DNA from: Epiperipatus broadwayi
Taxonomy: Eukaryota; Onychophora; Udeonychophora; Euonychophora; Peripatidae
Assembly: GCA_028023455.1 (NCBI GenBank)
Contig: JAQFVV010006199.1
Coordinates: 808,001 to 872,000, forward strand
Direction: 5' to 3'
Length of the DNA stretch: 64,000 nt
Position numbers and translations under genes: made by a program. The notes under the pieces were generated by a model. The model was not told the origin of the DNA. It saw nothing but the letters and a program-made list of their open reading frames with translations, and made no database searches. Positions 10,670 through 22,681 of the stretch are shown in pieces. Numbering within the stretch: the stretch's first letter is position 1; every line of letters starts with the position of its first letter.

Positions 10670-13600
10670 ATATATATATAGGGATAAGGAACAATAGACT
10701 CATCTATGATATTGAAAGTCAACCAAATGCTAGCTTGAAATCATCATAACCAAATAGTCAAAGATAGTATCTTATAAAATTTTATATTTTATAATCAAAT
10801 AGAAATTTGGAATAGTTGGTTTTGTAATTTGTTAGGAGCATCATAAGCACTTTTCCTATTTGCTAATTTCTTTCTTTTTAACTTTGGAACTACCAACATG
10901 AGTAATCAAACTAACTTTTTAGTTGAAGAATTATTGAAATATATTATTTGATTTATATATTTATAAATATGTAATTTGTTTTGTTGTCTGATTACTTATA
11001 ATAAATGTAATTCTTTGCCAGTATTTTATTTCATTAATTTTTGATGCTACCTATTTAAGGGAAGATTGAGTATAATTATATATGGAACATTTACATTTCT
11101 TTCTGAATAATGGTAGAAAATTATAAGAGGAACCAGGATTAAAACATGCCCCAAGTACCAATCACAATTATACTCTGTTACTTTGTAGACTGACTATTAT
11201 AATACATTAGGCCATAGAAAGCATTAGTGTTTATGAATAATGCATTAATTTTTTTTACAAAAAGTCAGTTAAATAAAAACAAAATTTGTCTAGCATCAAT
11301 GTAATGTCTAGACATCATTGTACAAAGTGATAGGACTATCTGCAACAATTCATTATGTAAACTTAGTTAACTTTTATTAATTTAGAAATAAAGGCATAGT
11401 TTAAAAAAAAGCAACAAATTTATGATCCAAGCATTTAAATAATACTTTAGTTTACAAACAACATATAAGCAATATTTAAGATAAGCCAAACAAATATTTG
11501 CAATTAACAATCACAAATTGATAATTATACATTATTATATAATAATGGTTTACAGAGGTAAGCATACGCCTTAATTATGCAAGAACTTCACAGATAGCCA
11601 ATATGTCATTTGGCATTGTGAGACAGTGTTTATAGACATAGGATATTTCGATTATTTAAAATTCATTCATGAAATTAAATAACAAAAATAGGTTAATTCT
11701 TTTCTAATCAACTAATTTATGCATGAAGTTCATGATAATTAATGCTGATATTTGCAAGAACATATTACTAAAAACTTTTTACTAATTTTATATTTGTGTT
11801 TAAAGTAAAAAGTTCTTTGCATTTTTATTACCTAATGCTATGGCTATGTTGAATTTAATTTTCTAACTTTTAAATTTATCTATGAGTTGACTGAAATTTC
11901 AGATACTGATATTAAGAGCATTTTACCTTGTTCATAAAAGATTATACAACCCATTTTGTCCAGAACAGTAAACATGACATAAACTGAAGAGTGATAAGTT
12001 TTCACTATAAAAATTCTACAGTTTTTTGTTTTGAATGTATTAGAAATGGTAGAATGGCAGACACTGGAGTTCATATTCCATAGATAGTTGCTCTAACTGA
12101 GTCACTGCTAGTGCTAAAACTACTTATGAAGTCTCAAGGAATAAACCACTCATTAATTTTTTTAAATTATTTTTAATGTGAATTTTATTAAATATCATTA
12201 GTAAATTTTTGGTTATACCTGCAAAGTTAATATTGAAAGTTGTTGAGCTCCATAATATTCAGTGATACACAATGTCCAAAATCTTTTGACATCCTCTATA
12301 ATAAAATCACAGTAGATACAGTGATTTTATTTTGAAAAATTACAGTTTTAAAACATAGTGTGCATGTGTGTTTAGCATTGAGTGTCATTATTTAAAGTGT
12401 ATAAAATTGGGCAAATTTAATAATTAATAGCATATTTGATATTATTAAATAAATGTGTATAGGCATATATTTTAAAGTAAATTTTTATACCAATATATAT
12501 AGTTTGTGGATAAGATTTTTAACGTAGCATGTTGTGTTTCCTTTTCTAGCCGTTTCTATGGGATCACAGAGATTAATCTTTTTCATCCTAATTGTAACCT
12601 ATTGTTAGTTCAGATTTTCTAATAATAAGAATAAAAAATCACTTAATCTTTTCTGATCTTCTTAGAATTATGAATGAATTATTTCTAATCACTATATTTA
12701 TTTTACTTTAACAATAAAGTTAAATGATTTTTGTAATAATAATTAAAAAAAAATGTAACAGATTATAAGATTTATTTTAAACTCTTTTTTAATTAGAATT
12801 GTGCATAAACTTGCATCTTGTAATTGAAAAATGTTGAGTAAATTTATTTAAATAGATAACTAATTTTTGTCATAGAATAATAGTAAAGAAGATAAATCTT
12901 TTTCTGTAGTTGGATGTGAAATCGTAATGTGACCCAAGGTTTGTAAAATAACCTATAAGTTCAGTACACATAGGTGAGTGATGTCTGTCTCATCAGTGAC
13001 AGAGATAATACAGGTAGAATACTTTCATTCATAGTCCTGCTATTCAAAATCTTCTATTTATCCAAATAAAATTTCAAGGATGATTTTTTAACCTTTTGCA
13101 ATAATTAAATTAGTTTGTTCCACATTTTCAAAAAAAAAATTAAGGAAAAAAACAATCAATAAATATATATAAATTTATAAGCTTCATTAACGAGCTGCAT
13201 TTTTTTTTTTTTTTACATTGAGGGAGAGGCTAAAAAATCTATTTTTGAAATCTAAAATCTTCACAAACCTAAAAAAAGCTCTGAGACAATAGATTTTGGA
13301 TGAATGCTGTTTTACCTATATTATATTTTAGTAATAATTATTTTTTTATTTAGCCATCTTAGGAAAAAAAATTTTTTTTTACTATTTAAAAATGAGTTTA
13401 TTTATATTCGAGTATTTTACAATTAATACATTATTACTAACATAAGAATGCAATTTATTGAAAGCAAAATAAATAATTAGAGACTTTTATTGCCTAAATC
13501 TTAAAGTCATTGTTTTCATGCATGATTTTGGATATGAGATGCAAATATCTTATTATCATTGACTAATATTGGATGGTTAATTAGGCTTTTCGGATACTTG

Positions 13601-16600
13601 ACAAAACCCTCCAATTTATTTATTTTTTAATTTGAAACTTGGTTTATAAACATGACCGTTAATGCATTCTGATGGGGAATATTATGGAATAGGTTTTATT
13701 CTTTTCAATGGCTGTGCTACTGATTATGATTTATTGACTTTAAAAACTCAACTACAAATGAACGAGAGAATCAAGGAATACTCATCATGCAAAATTACTA
13801 GACATGTTTTTTTGATTGACTCTCTTTGATATCACTTTCTGAAAAAGATCTAATACTTCTTTTATATTTTCGTTAATTTTTTTTCTTCAAAAACTTGGTT
13901 TTATATTCATTATTGAATCATTACAATTACGACCCCCCCCCCCCCGATATTTTCACCATTTTATATGACTTTTATCAAAAGACTATACACATATGTGTAC
14001 AAAATAAATTTAAAAAAAAAAGGATTAATAAGTTAATATTAAACTTTCAAAAATATCAATTTATTTATTTACAAAAAAATTGTAGGCTAATTCTCACCTC
14101 TTCACCCCCCTCCCCCTTAAAAAAGATTTCGTTTTTCTTAGTTTCACTAGAAGGAGGGTGAAACGATGTTTATATCGTGATCGTTATTATCATAAATATT
14201 ATATGTGTTTTTTCTTATAATATTGTATGCATTATTATTACAGATATAAAAGCCCTTTGTGTAAAAAAATAAAATGCGTAATAAATGTAAATTTGATCAA
14301 ATATAATTATATATACATAAAAAAGGTAAAGTAATCTTATTTGTTGTAAATTTCGTTCATATTTAAAAATATGAATACAGGTAAGAAACTATTACAGTTT
14401 ATTCTTAATATTTTTCTTTCTAAGACAAAAGCTACAATTGTTGAATAATACTGATAAATGGGTAATATATAACTTTAGTTAATGAAGATGCATTAAATAT
14501 AGTATTTTTTATATGTAATACTTAACTAAATAATAGCTAATGACAGTTATAGTTATGGGTCATTCTCGAATTGATAATGATAGTTATAAATTTTATATGT
14601 CAAATAGTAATATATTCCATTTTACTGGTGTCTTTATATATTCATGGTAAGTAATATTAGTATTTAATTTACCTGTTATCAAGTTGAATAATTACAATAA
14701 GTTTATAATATTTTGGAATATGTGGTAGTCCATGTTGCATCACATCAGTGAACATTATTCTCTTACCTAGAGTGATGATATAAATGACCATCATGGGTGA
14801 ATCATGAATGATGCCCATCAAACTTTGAGCAGATTAAGACCATACTTTTGTTGTGTATTGATTTAGTTATTAAATAAGGGACTAACCACCCCTTTCTTTT
14901 TCTCATATCTCTAAAAGTGATCAAGAAGCAACACCAGGATTTCAAACCATGTGTTGGTATAGTTATTTAAACAAAGGATTGATTGCCTCTTCCTTTTTTA
15001 TCCCCAAAGGTGTTCCAAAAGTGACACTGGGATTATAGACCATGTGCAGTCTTGAGATGACTGTGGTCTAGGTTGTTAGTTTATTCTCTTTGCCTTATCT
15101 TAACCCCACTATATCTTTGAATATATCATATGTTTTATTATGTTCCTTATTTCTAAGTTCTAATGGTTTGATATCTATAACAGCAGAATCATTTTTGAAA
15201 TATGATATTTGTGAATGTAGATTGTACTTAGCGCTGAGCAAAATGATGATAAAAGATAGTATTAGTTAAAAATTATTTTATAATAGATTGTTATTTAATG
15301 TCTATCTATCCATTAGAGATGACCCATGTATACCATTAAGCTATGTTGTTTATCATTTAAACCCAATTCATTTTAAATGCTGATATTTTTCCTTAATATC
15401 AAAAGTTTCGTGTAGTATTATTTTTAATCTTAAAAGAGTCCTATAAGGATAAAACAAGTAATTAAAGGGTAGAAAATGATAATCTTGACCCTTAAAGCAA
15501 TATTGGCTATTTAATAGCCTAAATAAATGGATTAAAGCAAGAAGTCAGTAGTTTCTAGTATTATACTCTAAGTATATTTATTGTGTTATCCTGTGTGATA
15601 ATAAATTAAAAGGTAATAATTTATTAAACTATTAAATAGATCCTAAGAGATTTTCCCTTAATCATAAAATGTTGTAATTAAATCTTGTTATATGTAAATT
15701 CCTATCACAATTGTCTAAGATTATGTATGTTTCCTTTATTAATACATTCACAAAACTTGTAAACAATGTAAATAAATTTTGTTTGGAAATATATTTAGTT
15801 GTCTGTGGCCATATTGCTAATCACTATCCATATTGTTATTGCTATTAATATATTATTTTTATTATTGTTATGAAAATCGTCATTGGTTAATATAATACAT
15901 TTTATTGTGTGTTAGCATATTAAAATAAGTTGTGTTATGCTCTTAGATTTAGAGTATTTAAAGCTTTATGGCTTATTGATTAAAACACTGTTGATCTTAT
16001 GTACATGTATTATTTTTAAATAATATTTTAAAGATGAAATATTCAGTCTTTAGAGTAACCTGTTTATCTAAATCAGTAGATACATCATTCACTGATCTTG
16101 ATCCCATTGCCCTTGGTTATTAAATAAAAGATGGATTGTAAATTATTATATTGACTTTATTGGGAAGTTATTAATACTTCTGAAAATTTAAAGTTCATAT
16201 TATTGTTAGTATTTGAATCACCAAATGTTCTTTATTAATTCCATTTTTATTTTATTTTTATGAGCTGTCTTTGCTTGTTGTATTTGGATAGTGGCAAAAT
16301 TCCTCTTATTGATCCAAATATATCTTTTAAAATAGTAATATTTAAATTGGTTGAGTCCAGAGAAAAGTAAATTATTAAATAATAATCTCAATTTTGAATC
16401 CATTGTAAATTTTCATTTCTTAAGTTATTTATTATGCTTTGCCTTGATCTCTTACTTTCATTTTTTATTGTTTGATTGATTTAGTAGAAATTTTAAGATA
16501 TAAATTTCTTTTCTACTTTAAAATGTATAATTTATTTTAATTTAATGGTTAGATATATTGTTTCAGTCCAGCTTAGAACCCTTGCTTTATATCATTATTG

Positions 16601-17944
16601 TCTCGCTGTTGATAACATAATATTAGTTTTATAATTCAGGATCTCATTCTTCATCATCAACATTGTTATCATATCTCATCTACATTTTTTTCTCTTTTGT
16701 TTTTCATCCTCATTTTATCTGAAGTCATTATCATATTTGATTCATCCATCATCTTATCACATTTCCTTTTTCTTTTTCTCACTCTTAAGTTCATTCATTT
16801 TCACTAATTAATTATTATTTGTCTTTCATTATTCATCAAATCATCTATATCTTAATCCATTTATCATCCAACTCATAATACTAACTCTACATTCAGTTCA
16901 TAAACCTTATTATTAACTATTTATTGGTATTGCAAACTAAATTTATCTTGTAATAATCTTGCTTAGATCTTAAAGTTAGCTTAATCGATGTTTAATATTG
17001 GATGACATTATCTTCATGTACACTTTGTGACCTCTTTCTTTAGATTTCCTCATGCATATGCTAGTCAAACTTGTTTTTAATATTCTGTTTTGTAGTTATG
17101 ATTATTTGCTATAAGAGATGTAGGGCTGATATAAGGTAATATAAAAATTGGTAGTGCCTTATGGCCTCTATTTATGTTTACTTATGCTCATGCTAACCAA
17201 GTCAGTTTCTAATAATATATTTATTCTTGTTATTTGTTGATAGTTACAGTTGATATAATGTAGTATAAGTATTAAAATCAGTAGTAAGTGATGCTTTGTG
17301 ACCATTCATTTAGTCTTGTGCTCATACTATCCAAGTCTTACTTTTTAGAATTTGTTCATGTTCAGACTGAGCTGAGTCTGTATTTGATATTTTAACATTA
17401 TTCTCATGTACTCTATATTGTTGATGATTACAATGACCTTTCACTCTTTTCTAAGCTGAGTTTGTTTTAAGAAGATAATAGTATTTTTATTTTCTTTGTA
17501 TGGAGGTTACAATGTATATATATGCAATCTTCCATGCATAAATGATTTGCAGTGCATTTAGCTAGCAATCATAAGCAAACCAATAGGAAGAAAGTTCAGT
17601 ATTTTTTTATATTGAAAGGATTCAAGCCTATGGCTTTTCTACAATGAAAATGATTCCTATAGTAAATATGTACAGAATTGTTTTTAATAGATGACTCTAT
17701 AACAAGCTAAGAAATTATTGGTTTGTAGATAAAAACTATATCTGAAAATTTAACTATCACCACCAATAGAATAAAGTGCAATTCTCTTACAAATAAAATG
17801 GAGTTTGATTAAAACATCACTGTTACTTTTATAATTGTAAATTAGTTGAAAATGATGAGAAAATCAATTTTATTATTCAGTTAAGTTTGGCATATTCATG
17901 TGTATCTGTACATTTATAATTGTTCTTTTACATCTGAACTGTAT
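10670..17944. other. AT-rich filler with no recognisable genes
   Basis: Long unique AT-rich sequence with A, T and C homopolymers (a run of C at about 13932-13945). A perfect 11-bp inverted repeat around a 10-nt loop sits at 12300-12331. Near 14880-15060 there are two loosely similar segments around ACACCAGGATTTCAAACCAT and ACACTGGGATTATAGACCAT. The frame at 13895-14161 is low complexity. No gene or classified element is supported. Confidence 0.55.
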
Positions 17945-18765
17945 TATAGGGTATATGAGCACAGACTTTCACATGACCCACCACTCTCTACTCTATCTAA
18001 TAACACTGATACACTCAAGCACATATATGCTGAAAAGATAAATAATCACCAATATACGTATTTCATGCTAAACCAGCAATCATCAGTTGGTCCAGATTAT
18101 CATCTCCCACACATATATACTATAAGTGCTCAAATATATATTAAGATAGACAATCTTCATACTTTAATGGACTGGCTCCAATCTACTACACACTCCAACT
18201 CTTCAACCGTCCATCCAATTGAGTGTATCAGTGTTATTAGATAGAGTAGAGAGTGGTGGGTCATGTGAAAGTCTGTGCTCATATACCCTATATTACATAT
18301 ATAAACACATGGTATATATTAAGCCTGTGTATCAGTTATTACATTGTAGAGATGTCTGCCCATCCTTGCATACGTATTTAATGGATTATGTCCTGTACAT
18401 GTGGGGTTCAGATTGACCTTGGGTCAACATGGGTGTGACAAGAATCTCGGCCTTAGGGTGGCCTTCGAGCATTCCATCATCGGATTTTCAATTGGATGGA
18501 CGGTTGAAGAGTTGGAGTGTGTAGTAGATTGGAGCCAGTCCATTAAAGTATGAAGATTGTCTATCTTAATATATATCTGAGCACTTATAGTATATATGTG
18601 TGGGAGATGATAATCTGGACCAACTGATGATTGCTGGTTTAGCATGAAATACGTATATTGGTGATTATTTATCTTTTCAGCATATATGTGCTTGAGTGTA
18701 TCAGTGTTATTAGATAGAGTAGAGAGTGGTGGGTCATGTGAAAGTCTGTGCTCATATACCCTATA
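17945..18765. repeat. Fold-back locus with 278-bp inverted arms
   Basis: Segment 17945-18222 is the reverse complement of 18488-18765, both 278 bp, with only isolated mismatches. The 265-bp centre holds a direct copy (18221-18341) of the end of the right arm plus its flank (18695-18816). The right arm belongs to a complete plus-strand copy of a roughly 400-bp repeat family, also found at 24.6-25.2 kb and 29.0-29.3 kb. The open frames here on both strands are by-products of the palindrome and not genes. Confidence 0.85.
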
Positions 18766-18816
18766 TTACATATATAAACACATGGTATATATTAAGCCTG
18801 TGTATCAGTTATCTGA
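18393..18816 (+). repeat. Repeat family copy, complete unit
   Basis: Landmarks in order: a GACCTTGGGTCAACATGGGT box, CATTCCATCATC, GGTTGAAGAGTTGGAG, CCAGTCCATTAAAG, TGTGGGAGATGAT, TGCTGGTTTAGCATGAAAT and an end with GAAAGTCTGTG. The sister copies at 24949-25260 and 28964-29334 share all of them. There is no open frame conserved among copies. The end GTCTGTGTTCAAATCC at 29334 is weakly B-box-like, so a SINE or MITE origin is possible. I cannot name it. Confidence 0.7.
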
Positions 18817-18817
18817 A

Positions 18818-18954
18818 CTGTATATAAGTATTTGAAATTTTCATTAGATTATTTTCTTGTAATTTTTTTTACATATTGTTATATTTGGGACTTGACCAGC
18901 TTTAGTCTGCATATATATTTTTATTCTAATTTTTAATTATCATGTATCCCTCCA

Positions 18955-18997
<43 letters not shown>

Positions 18998-19461
18998 ACT
19001 GTATATCTTTATTTAAGAATTACGTTTTGACTTTAATTCAAAAATATTTTATCCCATTTTCTTTTTATAATTTTATTTTAAATTGCAGATATTTAAAACA
19101 TTACTAATAATTTAAAATTTCACAGGACATAAAAAAAAAAACAACAATTGGTTTTTATGTATTATCCCGTCAATCAACTTTGGCAAACATGTTTTATTTT
19201 AAATATACATTTCAGGGGCATACAAGAATTTATTTGTTGTTTTTTTTTCTCAATATTATTTTACAGAATATATGTTAGTTGTTAATTTTAAAAATATATT
19301 AATACATCGATTAGAAATTCCTGTTAAATTTAAAAAATATTAATAAATCTATTATAGCATATAAAGGTTAACATGTTTGGAACAACATCATGATTTTTTT
19401 ATATTAAGAGTAATATTGTCATAGTAGTTTTACATTATGCAGTTTTGTTTTTTTTCATTAA
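18818..19461. other. AT-rich spacer with (AC)n tract
   Basis: Contains a pure AC dinucleotide run at 18956-18995 and AT-rich unique sequence. No gene seen. Confidence 0.7.
18956..18995. repeat. (AC)n microsatellite
   Basis: About twenty uninterrupted AC dinucleotides. Confidence 0.95.
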
Positions 19462-20289
19462 CATTTTTGGAGAAATATTAAAATTTGGGGTTTTCCTTTG
19501 ACAGTAGACCATGCAATGAAGTATTTCCAAAAATACAGGATCCTGCCCTCCTGAAAAATCATTGTTAATGAGCTTGATATGAAACTACCTGCAATCAGAC
19601 ACACAATGAACTGAACAGTTGTGGGAACTGAATATCCTTCTGGAAAGAAATGTAATTATAGGGCTCCAAAATTTTCATTTCTGATTGCAGTCAGATTTAT
19701 TTATAGCTGGGGTAGAGAATTAACCACTGAATGGGGAAAAGACCAGTTAGAGTTGTCCAACAAAACAGTTATTGATTGGGTTAATTATTTGCAAGAAGTT
19801 TGCAGCCTTTTACCTAAATACTCTTGCAAAATTGGAGGACCTAACAAAATAGTAGAAATCGATGAAAGTTTTTTCAGAAAATGAAAAAACCAACAGGGAA
19901 GAATACATCCACAGCAGTGGTTATTTGGTGGCTTGTGCAGAAAAACCAATAAGTGCTTTATTGTAACTGCTACAGGTAGAACAGCACTTATTCTTATGGA
20001 TACAATCAAACAAAATGTCACTAAGAGATATACTATTTATTCAGATTGTTGGAAGTTCTATAAAAGTGATGAATTATGACATGCTGGATTTGAACATTTC
20101 AATGTAAATCACAGATATAATTTGGTGACTCCAGATACAGGCATGTATATACAAAACACAGAAATATTATGGGATGATACAAAAAGCATCAGGGAATATT
20201 TAGTGGACTTTATGTCACAGTGACTGTACAAAGATGATGCATTTATGGTCATTTTTCAGGCCATTAGGGATTTCAGGCTATCTACATAA
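19462..20289 (+). pseudogene. Merlin-type DDE transposase remnant
   Basis: Merlin elements are animal cousins of the bacterial IS1016/IS1595 group and move by a DDE transposase. The plus-strand frame 19462-20289 shows the family's core: SNKTVIDWVNYLQEVC, then GGPNKIVEIDES, WLFGG, YSDCWKFYKS, HFNVNHRYNLV and a TE in IQNTEILWDD. The expected catalytic residues are all present: Asp at 19861, Asp at 20044 and Glu at 20161. The N-terminal zinc-ribbon cysteines mostly cannot be seen. The frame has no frameshift over about 275 codons, but TGA stops occur at 19552, 19612, 19882, 20077 and 20221 before the TAA at 20287. I found no convincing terminal inverted repeats, so the element's ends are unknown. 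Assignment rests on motif recall and not on a search; a related IS1595-like family is the main alternative. Confidence 0.8.
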
Positions 20290-21484
20290 ATAACCCATGT
20301 TTTTTATTTTGTATCCTGAACTTTCAATTATATTAAATTTTTATTTTAATTATAATTAATTCTCATACATTTGTGAAATTTCTTTCATTTTTATAAAAAA
20401 AAAAATCAGAGATAAAAATTAAATATGATATGTTCTAAGCAAGTATTTTATTTTTAATATTTATAGGAGGCCCTGAAAGTGTATATTTAAAAAAACATGG
20501 TTGTCATACTTGATTGATAGAATAATATATAAGTACCCAACAGGGTATTGAAGCTATACATATGTACACATTGAATATATATATATATATATATGTTTGC
20601 TTCACCGACTGTGGTTTAACTAAAGACCCTGAGTCCAACCACAGTGAATGTAGACTAAATTTAAAGTAAGTAAAAACTTTAAAAACATTATGTAAATTTT
20701 ATAAAATAAAATTAAAGGATTTTATTGTAGATAACAAAATAAAATTCCTAGAATCACAAAACTCATTACAGAAAAAGATTAGTTAGATAGGAGTAATTAA
20801 TTTAAAAAAAAACACTAATTAAAAATAAGATAACAGAACAATGGCCAACAAGTTAGGTTATAAATGGAGAACTTGTCTATTGTTCTCTCTTTTATCTGGC
20901 TCAGCTATACAGCTTGGACTGAAAACAGCCACAAAGATATTTTTATTGGAGAAGTATAATTAATTTTTTGGAAAGAGCTCTCTGCAACCAAGAAAATATC
21001 TTAGCCACTTGCAGAATAAATTCTTAAGCCACCAGCATTCTATAGACAAGGAGAAAAAGAACTTAAAATGGGTGCTGTAAGTAAAATGGTGGAGTAGGAG
21101 TAGACTTTTTCTATCTCTCAATCATTTTCCTGTCTGCTGGAGCTTGAAAAATGTAGCCTAAGAAATGTAATGGTAGAATGATTTTGCCTGACAAATTCCT
21201 GCTGCTATAAATGGATAACTGAGGACAAAAATCACTGTAAGCCATCAGTACGGACTGTGACCAGAATGTCTTCATGGCTATTTAATAAAGACGTACACAG
21301 TTTTAAATCGTTACCGGTAACTTTAATTTTCACTTGTATTTTATGTTGGCTTAAATCATAAACTTAAGTCATTTATGTATGATAATCATAATGTGTTAAT
21401 ATTTATAGCCTGATAATTTTTAACATTTTCATTGTTATTTTTTTTGTTTGACCAGTATAATGGCAATTCTGAATCCTATTAATA
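20290..21484. other. Spacer between Merlin and Tigger remnants
   Basis: AT-rich. A (TA)n tract lies at about 20575-20594. A hairpin follows at about 20609-20646, with ACTGTGGTT pairing with AACCACAGT. The segment 20800-21290 is less AT-rich but shows no coding motif that I recognise. Confidence 0.5.
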
Positions 21485-21486
21485 TA

Positions 21487-22679
21487 CACCTGGGTCTCTT
21501 TTTACATGGACTTATTTAACACGATTTTGAAGTTACGCGATTCATGTTTCACCGGAAGTCAAACTCCGATAATGCACTATTACTTTAAATAATAAATTTC
21601 GCGCACTTACGTTATATTGAAAGTAATAGCACATTATTGGAATTCGACTTTCATCTTAGCAATTTCAATATTTTCAGTACTTTATAATAGTAAGATTTTA
21701 TGCAATAATGAAATTAAAATCATGATTTCCACATTTTAATGTACACACATTAAATTTTACAAGATTATAATATAAATTTGTTCAAACATTGTGCATGTTA
21801 ATTTTGCATTTTTAATCACATTCTGTTTTTGCTTTTTAAAAAAGAACGTAATCAGTTATTAATCATTTAGTGTCCGCAAGTTTATTTTTATAAAAGGTGA
21901 GTAATAGCAGTGAAATGAAATTTGATTTTTAAACGGAATTGAAAATTAAAAAATTAAAGACAAAAATAAAAGTTTAGATACAGAAGAAAATGTAGAAAAA
22001 GATAATGAAACAGAAGTGGAACCTGTTCCTTTCACTTCAAAAATGATTCGAGAAGGTCTTCAACTTTTTAATCAGTTGGCAAATTATTTTTTTACTAATG
22101 ACACTAATCACGAACGTGCTCTTAAATTCCAACGAGAGGTAAATGGTTGTATGTCTCGATATCGTGAGCTTCATAAACAATTAATAAAATCATCGTCTCA
22201 AAGATTAATTACTAATTACATTGTCACTAGAAAACCATTAACACAACAACATGAGAGTGAAGTTGGCGCTAGTTGTAGTTCCTCTTGTGAAGAATCTAAA
22301 CAGTTTGCAAACGAATCTGTTTATCGGCAAATAGCATTAATAATTAAAACGTGTATAAAAAATGTAAATTACTGTACTGTAAATTATGCATAAAAATATA
22401 TTATTTTGAATAAAATTAAATATTATAGTTAAAAAAAGTTTGTCTTGTATCAATTTTTTTCAAATTTGAAATTTTTTATTAGTCATATTTTATTTCCTTA
22501 TTTTTTTTTGTGCAAATTTTAAAGTAATTTTACGTTGGTGCTTTGCTTTTACATGAATTTTGAAAAATCACAGACCGCATCCCCCCCCTTTTCAATGTAA
22601 ATTACGTCTATTTTTGCACAATTTCATTTGCGCGTGTTTTCTGAGGAATCTATCTATTGCGTAAAACGAGACCCAGGTG
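21487..22679 (+). mobile_element. Internally deleted Tigger/pogo-like DNA transposon
   Basis: The ends are CACCTGGGTCTC at left and GAGACCCAGGTG at right. The inverted repeat extends over about 19 bp (to TTTTAC) with a single mismatch. Each end is flanked by TA (21485-21486 and 22680-22681), the target duplication of the Tc1/mariner/pogo superfamily. The length is 1193 bp, whereas an autonomous Tigger is usually 2 to 3 kb. Only the C-terminal part of the transposase is left, so it is a non-autonomous derivative made by internal deletion. Confidence 0.85.
21950..22393 (+). pseudogene. C-terminal fragment of Tigger-like transposase
   Basis: An open frame runs from just after a TAA at 21947 to the TAA at 22391, with no clear ATG before the recognisable part. 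The peptide has an acidic stretch, then EPVPFTSKMIREGLQLF, NQLANYFFTNDTNHERALKF and CMSRYRELHKQL, followed by a Ser-rich tail. This pattern is the C-terminal tail of TIGD1-like transposases, where a helical segment follows the DDE domain. The helix-turn-helix DNA-binding domains and the DDE core are missing, so it cannot be a working enzyme. It lies inside the TIR-bounded element 21487-22679, which confirms the origin. A host gene is unlikely. Confidence 0.75.
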
Positions 22680-22681
22680 TA

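Noticed and set aside
13895-14161. 88-codon plus-strand frame with a proline run
   Set aside because: The prolines come from a C homopolymer and the rest is AT-rich low complexity; no family likeness.
17900-18645. Open frames of 65 to 114 codons on both strands with the same peptide (LNQQSSVGPDYHLPH)
   Set aside because: They are the two arms of the palindrome read in each direction. Single copies of the repeat at 25 and 29 kb do not keep the frame.
19462-20289. TGA recoding (selenocysteine or altered code) in the Merlin frame
   Set aside because: CpG decay of CGA is the simpler cause, and no recoding element was noticed. Kept only as a test in the findings.
22016-22393. A host gene of unknown function
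   Set aside because: It matches the tail of Tigger transposases and lies inside a TIR-bounded element with TA duplication.
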